From an uncultured Clostridia bacterium (lineage in GTDB: Bacteria; Bacillota; Clostridia; TANB77; CAG-508): 39,182 nt of DNA. The translations under genes were made by a program, and so were the position numbers. The DNA lies in contig CAPBNZ010000001.1 in the NCBI GenBank assembly GCA_948585895.1, forward strand, positions 19,844 through 59,025, written 5' to 3'. Numbering within the stretch: position 1 is the first letter of the stretch; every line of letters begins with the position of its first letter. A model generated the notes under the pieces. It made no database searches and was not told where the DNA came from. It saw only the letters and a list, made by a program, of their open reading frames with translations. This document shows positions 27,494-34,917 of the stretch, piece by piece.

Positions 27494-29074
27494 ATGAAAA
27501 TTGCAGCATATGCAAGAGTATCAACTGAAAAAGAATCGCAAGTAGAATCATTTGAAAAGCAAATAGAATTTTTTAATGAATTTACAAAAAAGAATAATTA
27601 TGAATTGTACAAGCTATATGCAGATGAAGGAATATCAGGAAAGCAAATAAAACACAGAAAACAATTCCAACAGATGATGCAAGATGCTAAATCAAAGAAA
27701 TTTGACAAAGTAGTTGTAAAAGATGTAAGCCGTTTTGCAAGAAATACAGTGGATTTATTACAAAGTATAAGAGAGTTAAAATCTTATGGAATAGAAGTCG
27801 ACTTCTTAAACAATGGAGAAATAATGGAAGGTGGATCTGAATTTATATTAACCATTTTAGGAGCAATGGCACAACAAGAAAGTGCTAATATGTCTAAAAG
27901 AGTTAAATTCGGAAAAGACATTACTGCAAAAAAAGGACGAGTTCCAAATATTGTATTTGGATATGATAAAATTCCAAATGAAAGATATACTTTAAAAATA
28001 AATGAAGAAGAAGCAAAAATCGTAAAAGAAATATTTGAAAGCTATGTGTATAAAGGAATTGGAACAACTAAAATTGCTTGGGATTTAAATGATAGAGGAA
28101 TAAGAACAAAGAAAACAAAATCAAAATGGGTACAGACATCTATTGTAAGAATGCTTAAAAATCCAATCTATACAGGGAGAGTAACCAATAAAAAATCAGA
28201 AGTAACAGATTTTATAACAGGAACTAGAAAAGACTTACCAGAAGAAGAATGGATAGTGGTAGAAAAGCCAGAAATGAGAATTATATCAGATGAACTATTT
28301 AACAGAGCTCAAGGTTTACTAGAACAACGCTCAAAAGAATTTAAACTAAATAATAAAAGAGAAAAAACAGAATATGTATTTAGCACACTTATTTATTGCA
28401 AACATTGTGGTTATTCATTTAGAAGAATAAGAAGAAAATACACAGAAGATGGAAAAGAATATATAAGGTGGGTATGTAGTGGAAGAAATTCAATGGGTGT
28501 AAATCATTGTCCAAATACAACAGTAATTGGTGAAGAAGAACTTTTAAATGCAATTAAAGAATATTTAAAAAGTATTATTTTAAACAAAAAGAACTTTTTG
28601 AAAGCAGTAGAAAAAGAGTTCGAAAAAATTACAAAATTAAGAGAAAGTAATGAAAGGAGCGAAGAAAGCCTTTTAAAAGAAATAGAAAAGGTAACTAGCA
28701 AAAAACAAAAATATATGGAAATGTTCCAAAACGAAGTAATTAATATACAAGAACTAAAGAAATATACAAACCCATTAAATGAAGATATTGCAAGATTAGA
28801 GCGAGAACTAAAACTAATTACATCAGAGATAAAAGAAAAAGATGTATTAGAAAAAGAATTATCTAAAACAATTACCACAGTAGACGACATATTAAATAAT
28901 CAAACAATTACAAACGCAATGTTAAAAACAATAATAGATGTAATTGAAGTAGATAGTGATTCAAATGTAGAAGTAAGATTAAAATTATTAAATGAAATAG
29001 GCAGTACACCAACTGTTATAACTAATTTCAATGATATAAATCCAACCGTTACGAAAAGTAACAACAGTACATAA
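27494..29074 (+). CDS. Large serine recombinase (integrase of the element)
   Basis: The 526-residue protein has an N-terminal resolvase domain: YARVSTEKE contains the catalytic Ser, and VKDVSRFARN with the later arginines follows. A recombinase domain follows, with EIFESYVYKGIGTTKIAWDLNDRGI. A zinc ribbon (CKHCG, then CSGRNSMGVNHCPN) and a C-terminal coiled coil complete it. It fits the large serine recombinase family, which joins attP and attB by cutting both strands at a 2-base core. The gene's last codons lie at the right end of the element, so the stop may be supplied partly by the flank. No excision factor is obvious. No in-frame CGG is present. Confidence 0.92.
   Translation: MKIAAYARVSTEKESQVESFEKQIEFFNEFTKKNNYELYKLYADEGISGKQIKHRKQFQQMMQDAKSKKFDKVVVKDVSRFARNTVDLLQSIRELKSYGIEVDFLNNGEIMEGGSEFILTILGAMAQQESANMSKRVKFGKDITAKKGRVPNIVFGYDKIPNERYTLKINEEEAKIVKEIFESYVYKGIGTTKIAWDLNDRGIRTKKTKSKWVQTSIVRMLKNPIYTGRVTNKKSEVTDFITGTRKDLPEEEWIVVEKPEMRIISDELFNRAQGLLEQRSKEFKLNNKREKTEYVFSTLIYCKHCGYSFRRIRRKYTEDGKEYIRWVCSGRNSMGVNHCPNTTVIGEEELLNAIKEYLKSIILNKKNFLKAVEKEFEKITKLRESNERSEESLLKEIEKVTSKKQKYMEMFQNEVINIQELKKYTNPLNEDIARLERELKLITSEIKEKDVLEKELSKTITTVDDILNNQTITNAMLKTIIDVIEVDSDSNVEVRLKLLNEIGSTPTVITNFNDINPTVTKSNNST
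29049..29069 (-). other. Right attachment end of element
   Basis: Reading inward on the reverse strand it begins GTACTGTTGTTACTTTT, mirroring the left end at 15667. It overlaps the last codons of the recombinase gene. Confidence 0.55.
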
Positions 29075-29222
29075 AGATGTTTCAGAACGACTTAAGAAAA
29101 TAAATCCAAATTTAGCAAAGCAAGTTCGAATTATCTTAGATGAGAATAAAGCAGAGAGACATATGCGAGGAGGCATGGCTACCAAATTAAAATATAGTCA
29201 TCTAAAAGAAAATGAGGATTAG
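29067..29222 (+). pseudogene. 3' remnant of an interrupted host gene
   Basis: An open frame without its own start runs from the element end: VHKDVSERLKKINPNLAKQ, then RIILDENKAERHMRGGMATKLKYSHLKENED and a TAG stop. It has no ribosome site. It reads like the end of a real protein, basic and helical, but it is not the missing end of the glucan synthase. The gene it came from is not recognised. Confidence 0.6.
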
Positions 29223-29246
29223 GTTAACATCCTAAATCCTCATTTT
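29209..29246. terminator. Bidirectional terminator
   Basis: AAAATGAGGATTAGG pairs with CCTAAATCCTCATTTT around TTAACAT (one bulge). It serves the remnant on the plus strand and the zinc-ribbon gene on the minus strand. Confidence 0.85.
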
Positions 29247-29250
29247 AATT

Positions 29251-29424
29251 TTAAGCATTGTAGTTATTTCTTTGTTGTTTTCTTGCTTTTCTACAAGCTG
29301 GACATCTTACTGGTTGATTTGTAAAACCTTTTTCAGCATAAAATGCTTGTTCACCAGCAGTGAATACAAATTCAGCACCACAATCTTTGCAAGAAAGAGT
29401 AATGTCTTCATAATTATTTTCCAT
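29251..29424 (-). CDS. Small zinc-ribbon protein
   Basis: AAAGGAGG sets the start at ATG 29424; a longer frame begins at 29445 but lacks a ribosome site. The 57-residue protein has two CxxC pairs, SCKDCGAEF and RCPACRKARKQQ, with AGEQAFYAEKGFTNQPVRC between them. This matches the 'probable zinc-ribbon' small proteins of Firmicutes (zf-trcl type). The function is unknown, with nucleic-acid binding suggested by the basic tail. Confidence 0.85.
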   Translation of the reverse strand: MENNYEDITLSCKDCGAEFVFTAGEQAFYAEKGFTNQPVRCPACRKARKQQRNNYNA

Positions 29425-29746
29425 TTTATAATCCTCCTTTATCATAGATTTGAATTAACTTTTTACTAACCTATCTATATAAAGAAGGGAAATAGCCTAA
29501 AAATAAATTCATAATAGTCTTTTATCCAAAGACCATCTATAGTATAACATAGGAAAGAAATAAAAACAAGAGAAATTTTAATATTTTCTAACTACTTAGG
29601 CTTATAATGTATTTTTACTAAAACTTTAAATCCATGCTACTCCAAATCATGATTAGAACTTATTAAGATAATACGTTATTTTTGTTGAAAAGGGGAAAAA
29701 AATGTAGTATAATAACAAATGGAATAAAAGAAAGAGAGGAAAATTT
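29425..29746. other. Gene-free stretch before purH
   Basis: It contains the divergent upstream region of the zinc-ribbon gene and the purH promoter. I see no gene and no known riboswitch (no purine riboswitch core). Confidence 0.55.
29685..29713 (+). promoter_or_regulatory. purH promoter
   Basis: TTGAAA (29685-29690) and TATAAT (29708-29713) with a 17-base spacer, 33 bases upstream of ATG 29747. Confidence 0.7.
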
Positions 29747-31294
29747 ATGAAAGCATTAATCAGTGTATCAGATAAAACAGGAATTGTAGAATTTGCTAGA
29801 AGATTAGAACAGCAAGGAATTGAAATTATATCAACAGGTGGAACATACAAGAAATTAAAAGAAGAAGGAATTAAAGTAATGGAAATATCAGAATTAACTG
29901 GATTTCCAGAATGTTTAGATGGAAGAGTAAAAACACTTCACCCAATTGTACATGCAGGAATTCTTGCTAGAAGAGACAAAGAAGAACACAAAAAACAGTT
30001 AGAAGAATTAAAAATAGATACCATTGACTTTGTAGTAGTAAATCTATATCCATTTAAGCAAACCATTTTGAAAGAAGGAGTAACCTTACAAGAAGCAGTA
30101 GAAAACATAGATATTGGAGGACCTACCATGCTTCGTAGTGCAGCAAAGAATTATCAAGATGTAACAGTTATAACAAATCCAGAAGACTATGAAATAGTGC
30201 TAAGAGAATTAGAAGAAAATGGAGAAGTATCAAAAGATACAAAATTTAGATTAATGCAAGCAGTATTTGAACACACTGCTAACTACGATGCTATGATAGC
30301 AAATTATATTAAGATGGAAAGAAATGACGAAAGCCTACCAGAAAAGTTAACACTAACTTATGAGAAAGTACAAGAAATGCGTTATGGAGAAAATCCACAT
30401 CAAAAAGCAGCTTTATATAAAGAAATAGGTAAATGTGAAGGTTCTTTAACTACCGCTACGCAATTAAATGGGAAAGAATTATCTTTTAATAATATTAATG
30501 ATACCAATGGTGCATTAGAGTTATTAAAAGAATTTGAAGAGCCAACTGTTGTTGCTTGTAAACATGGAAATCCATGTGGTGTGGGAAGTGATAGCGATAT
30601 TTATGAAGCGTGGAAAAAGGCCTTTCATGCAGATAAAACCTCTATATTTGGTGGAATTGTAGTAATAAATGAACAAGTAAATGTGAAAATGGCAAAAGAG
30701 ATGAAAGAAATATTTTTAGAAGTAGTAGTAGCACCATCTTATGAGCCAGAAGCATTAGAGATTTTAAAGAAAAAGAAAAATGTAAGAATATTACAACTTC
30801 CAAGTATTCGTACAAAGCAAAAAGAAAATGCTTATGATATTAAGAAAATAAATGGGGGAGCCATTGTACAAACAATTGATTCTAAATTATTAGAAGAATG
30901 TGAGGTAGTAACTAACACAAAACCAACACCAGAACAAATGGAGGATTTACTATTTACTTGGAAAATTGTAAAATATGTAAAATCAAATGGAATTGCAATA
31001 GGGAAAGCAAAACAATCAATTGGAATTGGACCAGGACAAGTAAATAGAATTTGGGCAACTAAACAAGCTATGGAACATGGGGAAGAATTAATTGAGAAAG
31101 GAATTACAGAAAATGCTGTTTTAGCATCAGATGCCTTCTTCCCATTCTCAGATTGTGTGGAAGAAGCACATAAAGCAGGAATTAAAGCAATTATTCAACC
31201 AGGTGGATCGATTAAAGACCAAGATTCTATTGACAAATGTAATGAATATGGAATTGCTATGGTATTTACTAAGATGAGACATTTTAGACATTAA
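29747..31294 (+). CDS. purH: Bifunctional purine biosynthesis protein PurH
   Basis: The 515-residue protein has an N-terminal IMP cyclohydrolase (MGS-like) domain: ALISVSDKTGIVEFARRL, STGGTYKKLKEEGI and GRVKTLHPIVHAGIL. The C-terminal AICAR formyltransferase domain has RYGENPHQKAALY, CKHGNPCGVG and the closing DAFFPFSDCVEEA, QPGGSIKDQD and MVFTKMRHFRH. Together these catalyse the last two steps to IMP in the cytoplasm. Length and ending are those of the intact family. It stands alone with its own promoter and terminator, not in a pur cluster. There is no CGG in the whole gene. Confidence 0.97.
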   Translation: MKALISVSDKTGIVEFARRLEQQGIEIISTGGTYKKLKEEGIKVMEISELTGFPECLDGRVKTLHPIVHAGILARRDKEEHKKQLEELKIDTIDFVVVNLYPFKQTILKEGVTLQEAVENIDIGGPTMLRSAAKNYQDVTVITNPEDYEIVLRELEENGEVSKDTKFRLMQAVFEHTANYDAMIANYIKMERNDESLPEKLTLTYEKVQEMRYGENPHQKAALYKEIGKCEGSLTTATQLNGKELSFNNINDTNGALELLKEFEEPTVVACKHGNPCGVGSDSDIYEAWKKAFHADKTSIFGGIVVINEQVNVKMAKEMKEIFLEVVVAPSYEPEALEILKKKKNVRILQLPSIRTKQKENAYDIKKINGGAIVQTIDSKLLEECEVVTNTKPTPEQMEDLLFTWKIVKYVKSNGIAIGKAKQSIGIGPGQVNRIWATKQAMEHGEELIEKGITENAVLASDAFFPFSDCVEEAHKAGIKAIIQPGGSIKDQDSIDKCNEYGIAMVFTKMRHFRH

Positions 31295-31314
31295 CAAAAA
31301 TTTAATTTTTTACT

Positions 31315-31341
31315 AAAAACAAGTCAATTTTGACTTGTTTT
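31315..31341 (+). terminator. purH terminator
   Basis: AAAAACAAGTCAA pairs with TTGACTTGTTTTT around TT. Confidence 0.88.
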
Positions 31342-31401
31342 TAATATGACAAAGAGATATTTAAGTAAAACATGTTATATTTTAATAAAAAATAAGGAAA
31401 A

Positions 31402-31424
31402 CCCCTCAGAAAATGTCTGAGGAG
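31402..31424 (-). terminator. Terminator of the SigK-like gene
   Basis: On the minus strand, CCTCAGA and TCTGAGG pair around a five-base loop, with T-rich sequence after (GGTTTTCC, then TTATTTTTT). Confidence 0.8.
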
Positions 31425-31438
31425 TTAAGAATTGTTAG

Positions 31439-32308
31439 TTAGCCTTTTACGAATTTAAGTAACTCAGCAATAGCCCAAAAACCATCTTTATATAAGGGCA
31501 TTTTTATCCAAGTATAGTTATCTTTAGATTCAAGCTTGAAATCAGACAGAAAGGGAAAAAGAGTTCCCTTCTCTAATAAGAAAGTAGCAAACATTTCGTT
31601 TGTAAATTGTTTGAAACCGATGTAACAAAAGTCTTCGTTTAGTATATAAAAAGCAAAGTCTTTTGTTACAGTTTTTTTTCGAAATTGTAAGAAATGTTTC
31701 ATCTTTGAAAAGATTTTCTTTATCCGCCTTGAGATACAGCTTTGCTTAACTCCCAATTCGAATGCACATTCTTTTTGCGTTTTTTTAGCTAACATATAAA
31801 AGAAAATAAAACAGTCTTTAAAAGAAAGCTCATTTAACGCAATAGTGATTAGAGAAGATAACAAGTTTCTATCTTCTATAGTGCTAGTAAATTTAGAGGT
31901 GCTTAAATCTGGAGTAAAATCTGCAATTGTCAATTCATTTCCTTCAGAATCTTTACAAACAGACTCTTCTAAGGAATATACCATAGAATGCTTTTTGGAA
32001 TATCTAATCAGCATTAACATTTCATTTTCAATACATCTAGAGACGTAGGTTACTAGTTTAGTTTTTTTATCGGAATGAAAAGTATTAATTCCTTTTATCA
32101 ATCCGATAGTTCCAACAGAAATTAAATCTTCCATTGGTATACCAGTATTATAAAACCTTTTTGCAATACATACAACAAGACGTAAGTTCTTCTCAACTAA
32201 TATATTTTTAGCATTTGAATCTGGTAACATACTTAAATACTTTTTTTCCTCTTCTTGTGATAATGGGGCAGGTAATGCAGAACCTCCAAAAAATGAGTTA
32301 GTAAACAT
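31439..32308 (-). CDS. SigK/SigE-type sporulation sigma factor, with one in-frame CGG
   Basis: AAAGGAG sets the start at ATG 32308, giving 289 residues beginning MFTNSFFGGSALPAPLSQEEE, typical of SigK. Region 2 reads EDLISVGTIGLIKGINTF and ARCIEN-like SRCIENEMLMLIRY. Region 4 carries KKTQKECAFELGVKQSCISRRIKKIF. An extra tail of about 80 residues follows region 4, which SigK does not usually have. Codon use differs from the neighbours (more CTT, GGT, TCT). In region 4 a CGG (31726-31724) is in frame and read as Arg would keep the protein going. A +1 shift there would give GGA TAA, an immediate stop. It is divergent from the Spo0A-like gene. It may be of foreign origin, and may be silent here if CGG is recoded. 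Confidence 0.78.
   Translation of the reverse strand: MFTNSFFGGSALPAPLSQEEEKKYLSMLPDSNAKNILVEKNLRLVVCIAKRFYNTGIPMEDLISVGTIGLIKGINTFHSDKKTKLVTYVSRCIENEMLMLIRYSKKHSMVYSLEESVCKDSEGNELTIADFTPDLSTSKFTSTIEDRNLLSSLITIALNELSFKDCFIFFYMLAKKTQKECAFELGVKQSCISRRIKKIFSKMKHFLQFRKKTVTKDFAFYILNEDFCYIGFKQFTNEMFATFLLEKGTLFPFLSDFKLESKDNYTWIKMPLYKDGFWAIAELLKFVKG
31724..31726 (-). other. In-frame CGG that would be truncated by a +1 shift
   Basis: The minus-strand context is TCA AGG CGG ATA AAG. Arg decoding continues the sigma factor; +1 decoding gives GGA then TAA. Confidence 0.7.
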
Positions 32309-32484
32309 AAGGCTCCTTTCATTAATTAATGATAAAACTAAAAGTCGATAAGTTGCCAAACGATTATATCATAAGTTTACAATAAATTCTAGATATTTTT
32401 AATAAAAACAAGAAGAAATAAGATGAAGAAAATTGTCTTCTAATACTTTATAGATATCAATTTATACAAGAAAATGTAAAAAAC

Positions 32485-32513
32485 TTGCAAATTTTATGTA
32501 AATATGTTAAAAT
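32485..32513 (+). promoter_or_regulatory. Possible promoter of the Spo0A-like gene
   Basis: TTGCAA (32485-32490), 17 bases, TAAAAT (32508-32513). A further TATAAT at 32551 lacks a clear -35. I saw no clear 0A box in the intergenic region. Confidence 0.45.
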
Positions 32514-32584
32514 ATAATTGTATAAAAAAATTTAAGTTGATAGCTCTTGTTATAATGGGAGCATAGCGTAGGAGGCGCAGTGTA

Positions 32585-33076
32585 ATGAGTAGAATAGTTG
32601 AAGGATTGTCAAAAATTGAGAAGCTGTTGGAAAAAATTGAGAAGCGGTTAGAAAGAATTGAAGATTTGCTTCTGAATGAAAAAAAGCCTAGCAGTGGGCA
32701 AGGGCAGAAAAGTGCTGAGGATAATCCCAATTTGGAAGGTATTGTAACTGAATACCTTCGTGAGTTTGGAATTCCAGTGAGCCAGACTGGATATGTCTAT
32801 GTTCGTGAGGCAATTATTCTGGTTATAAAAGATATGTCACTTATAAATAGTGTGACAAAAATTCTGTATCCAGATATTGCGAAAAAATACGGTTCTACTC
32901 ACAGTCGGGTAGAACGTGCTATACGCCATGCCATCGAGACGGCATGGGATAGAGGGAATATAGAGAAAATTCAGGAAGTATTTGGCTATACCGTGAAGGC
33001 AAAAAAAGGCAAGCCAACAAACAGTGAATTTATAGCTTTGTTGGCTGACACTATAAGACAACAGCAAAGAAAATAA
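32585..33076 (+). CDS. Stand-alone Spo0A C-terminal DNA-binding domain with coiled coil, two in-frame CGG
   Basis: The 163-residue protein has no receiver domain. Residues 1-35 form a short coiled coil (IVEGLSKIEKLLEKIEKR). Residues 50-160 match the Spo0A DNA-binding domain closely: GYVYVREAI, NSVTKILYPDIAKKY, SRVERAIRHAIETAW, RGNIEKIQEVFGYT, KGKPTNSEFIALLAD. Such a protein could bind 0A boxes without phosphorylation, perhaps as a dimer through the coiled coil. Codons (CGT, CTG, GAG, GTG, CAG) are unlike the rest of the window, suggesting recent transfer. Two CGG codons are in frame: codon 21 and codon 108. The second is the conserved Arg of SRVERA, so in the source organism CGG meant Arg. 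A +1 shift at either leads at once to TAG. Confidence 0.85.
   Translation: MSRIVEGLSKIEKLLEKIEKRLERIEDLLLNEKKPSSGQGQKSAEDNPNLEGIVTEYLREFGIPVSQTGYVYVREAIILVIKDMSLINSVTKILYPDIAKKYGSTHSRVERAIRHAIETAWDRGNIEKIQEVFGYTVKAKKGKPTNSEFIALLADTIRQQQRK
32645..32647 (+). other. In-frame CGG that would be truncated by a +1 shift
   Basis: The context is AAG CGG TTA GAA (codon 21). The +1 reading is GGT TAG. Confidence 0.7.
32906..32908 (+). other. In-frame CGG at a conserved Spo0A arginine
   Basis: The context is AGT CGG GTA GAA (codon 108, SRVERA). The +1 reading is GGG TAG. Confidence 0.8.
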
Positions 33077-33093
33077 TTTGCGTCTAAGAAAAG

Positions 33094-33123
33094 CATTACC
33101 TATTAATGGTAATGTTTTTTTTA
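33094..33123 (+). terminator. Terminator of the Spo0A-like gene
   Basis: CATTACC (33094-33100) pairs with GGTAATG (33108-33114), followed by eight or more T. Confidence 0.85.
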
Positions 33124-33207
33124 TTCTTATAACCTTTTGCACCAACAAATTATAAAAAAGAAAAACATCTTTTTTACAATAAAAAAACAGTAAAACAAAT
33201 AAAAATA

Positions 33208-33236
33208 TTGACAAATAAGATGAATGGTAATAAAAT
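33208..33236 (+). promoter_or_regulatory. mcrBC promoter
   Basis: TTGACA (33208-33213), 17 bases, TAAAAT (33231-33236), 44 bases before the mcrB start. Confidence 0.68.
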
Positions 33237-33280
33237 GTGAGAAAAGTGATAAAAAGAAAGAAAAAGAAAGGAGAAAATAT

Positions 33281-34858
33281 ATGAAACAACTAAAAAATGA
33301 AAAGGAGATATTTAAAGAAATACTAGAAAACTATGAAGAAAACATTGAGACATATGAGGTAATGGTAGAAAAGACAGGAAAAAAGCAAAATCATAGAAAA
33401 CTAAAAGATGAACAGTATGAGAGCCAATTAAATGAAGCAATCGTAAAAACAATGAGAGAAAACAAAGGATTAAACAAAGATTTGAATATAAAATTAAAAT
33501 TAGGATGGCCATTTAATCGTGTAATAAATCCTTGGATACACTTATATTATTTAGATAAAAATGCAAAAGGAAGAAGAGGAAGGTATGCAGGAATATCCTT
33601 TGACATGAAAAATAAAAAAGTAGAAATGTGGATTGGATTTGGTATGACTGGCATGAGAAAAAATCAACTAATTGAAGCAAAAGAACAATATTGCAATGAA
33701 TATAAAGAAATGTATGGAAATAATCTTGAGAGGGGATTTGCATATACATCAATATATGTAGATGCAACAATAATAGCAAAAAGTATACCAATTGACGAGT
33801 TTAATAATGAAGAATTTAGAAAAGACATTGCTTATCTTACCAATTTATATATCAATTTTGAAAATAGAGGAATGGTATATAGAGAAGAAACACAAGAAAA
33901 TACAGTTAGAGTAGAGGAGAGTGAAGAAAAGTATCAATTTAAAAAAAGTGAAACATTAATGGGAAAAAATATCTTGTATAAGGGATTTCCTGGTTGTGGA
34001 AAATCACATGAAGTGGCACGAAGATTTTTAATGAATAAAAAGGGAGAAAAGATAGATGAAAACTTATATGAAAGAGTGACCTTTTATAATGAATATACAA
34101 ATGCTGAATTTGTAGGAACCATTAGACCATGTATAAAAAACAATATTCCAACCTATCAATTTATGCCAGGACCATTTACAACCTTATTAAAAAAGGCAAT
34201 AAAAAATAGAGAAACTAATTTTTATTTAATTATAGAAGAAATTAATAGAGGAGAAGCAGCATCTATCTTTGGAGATATCTTTCAACTGTTAGATAGAGAA
34301 AATGATAATGGAAGAAGTCAATATTCTATCACCAATTCACTTATAGCAGACTATATATATAAAGACGAAAATAGAAAAATTTATTTACCAGAAAATTTTT
34401 CTATAATAGCTACTATGAATGTTAGTGATGAAAATGTAAAACCATTTGATAATGCTTTTGAAAGAAGATGGCAAGATAGATGGATTTTTGATTCCAAGGG
34501 AAGCTATGATGATAAATATATAAAAGGAATGGAACAAATTACATGGGGAAAATTTAGAAAAGTTATCAATGATGTTATAACAAGTCAACAAGGAATTTTA
34601 AAAAACGAAGATAAACAATTAGGTGCCTATTTTATTGGAGAATCTTATGTAACAGATATAACTGAAAAAAATAATATAGGTAGAGAAGAATTTCTATATA
34701 AAGTAATTATAAACTTATATACAAAAACATGTAAATATGATAAGACATTAATGTTTGATGAAAAAATAAAATCTATCAATGAAGTAGCAAAAGTGTTTTT
34801 AAGTAAAGATTATTTATATGTATTTAAAGAAGAAATACGTAATGCATTATTAAAATAA
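33281..34858 (+). CDS. mcrB: McrB-like GTPase of a type IV restriction system
   Basis: The start is ATG 33281 behind AAAGGAG, giving 525 residues. The N-terminal 200 residues resemble the MrcB_N (DUF3578) DNA-recognition module (WPFNRVINPWIHLYYL, GRYAGISF). The C-terminal half is the McrB-type AAA+ domain. Walker A is GFPGCGKSH, Walker B is LIIEEINRGEAASIFGDIFQLLDR, and the signature is IIATMNVSDENVKPFDNAFERRW. McrB binds modified DNA and hydrolyses GTP to drive the nuclease subunit McrC, encoded 60 bases downstream. It targets incoming DNA with modified cytosines. No CGG is found in this gene. Confidence 0.9.
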   Translation: MKQLKNEKEIFKEILENYEENIETYEVMVEKTGKKQNHRKLKDEQYESQLNEAIVKTMRENKGLNKDLNIKLKLGWPFNRVINPWIHLYYLDKNAKGRRGRYAGISFDMKNKKVEMWIGFGMTGMRKNQLIEAKEQYCNEYKEMYGNNLERGFAYTSIYVDATIIAKSIPIDEFNNEEFRKDIAYLTNLYINFENRGMVYREETQENTVRVEESEEKYQFKKSETLMGKNILYKGFPGCGKSHEVARRFLMNKKGEKIDENLYERVTFYNEYTNAEFVGTIRPCIKNNIPTYQFMPGPFTTLLKKAIKNRETNFYLIIEEINRGEAASIFGDIFQLLDRENDNGRSQYSITNSLIADYIYKDENRKIYLPENFSIIATMNVSDENVKPFDNAFERRWQDRWIFDSKGSYDDKYIKGMEQITWGKFRKVINDVITSQQGILKNEDKQLGAYFIGESYVTDITEKNNIGREEFLYKVIINLYTKTCKYDKTLMFDEKIKSINEVAKVFLSKDYLYVFKEEIRNALLK

Positions 34859-34917
34859 TAATGTTGTAGCTTTAGGGTGATAAGTTGACAGTATAGCTGG
34901 CTAAGAGGAGGAACATA

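Larger units (their letters stand above)
15667..29069 (+). mobile_element. Mobilizable element with serine recombinase and MobV relaxase
   Basis: The left end cuts the glucan synthase gene, and the right end lies at the 3' end of the recombinase gene. Reading inward, the left begins GTATATTGTTGTTAGTAC and the right (reverse strand) begins GTACTGTTGTTACTTTT. The two ends are thus imperfect inverted repeats around a possible GTA crossover. Joined in a circle they give a dyad, TAACAACA-N6-TGTTGTTA, typical of a serine-integrase attP. The element carries oriT, relaxase, HTH protein, fic, toxin-antitoxin genes and cargo, but no visible conjugation channel. It is therefore probably mobilized by a helper. 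The boundaries are inferred. Confidence 0.75.

Noticed and set aside
28504..28890. Reverse-strand open frame within the recombinase gene
   Set aside because: It is a compositional shadow of the coiled-coil region, rich in Ser and Phe, with no ribosome site.
32881..32895. A further CGG in the Spo0A-like gene (TAC GGT)
   Set aside because: It straddles two codons and is out of frame, so it does not bear on decoding.
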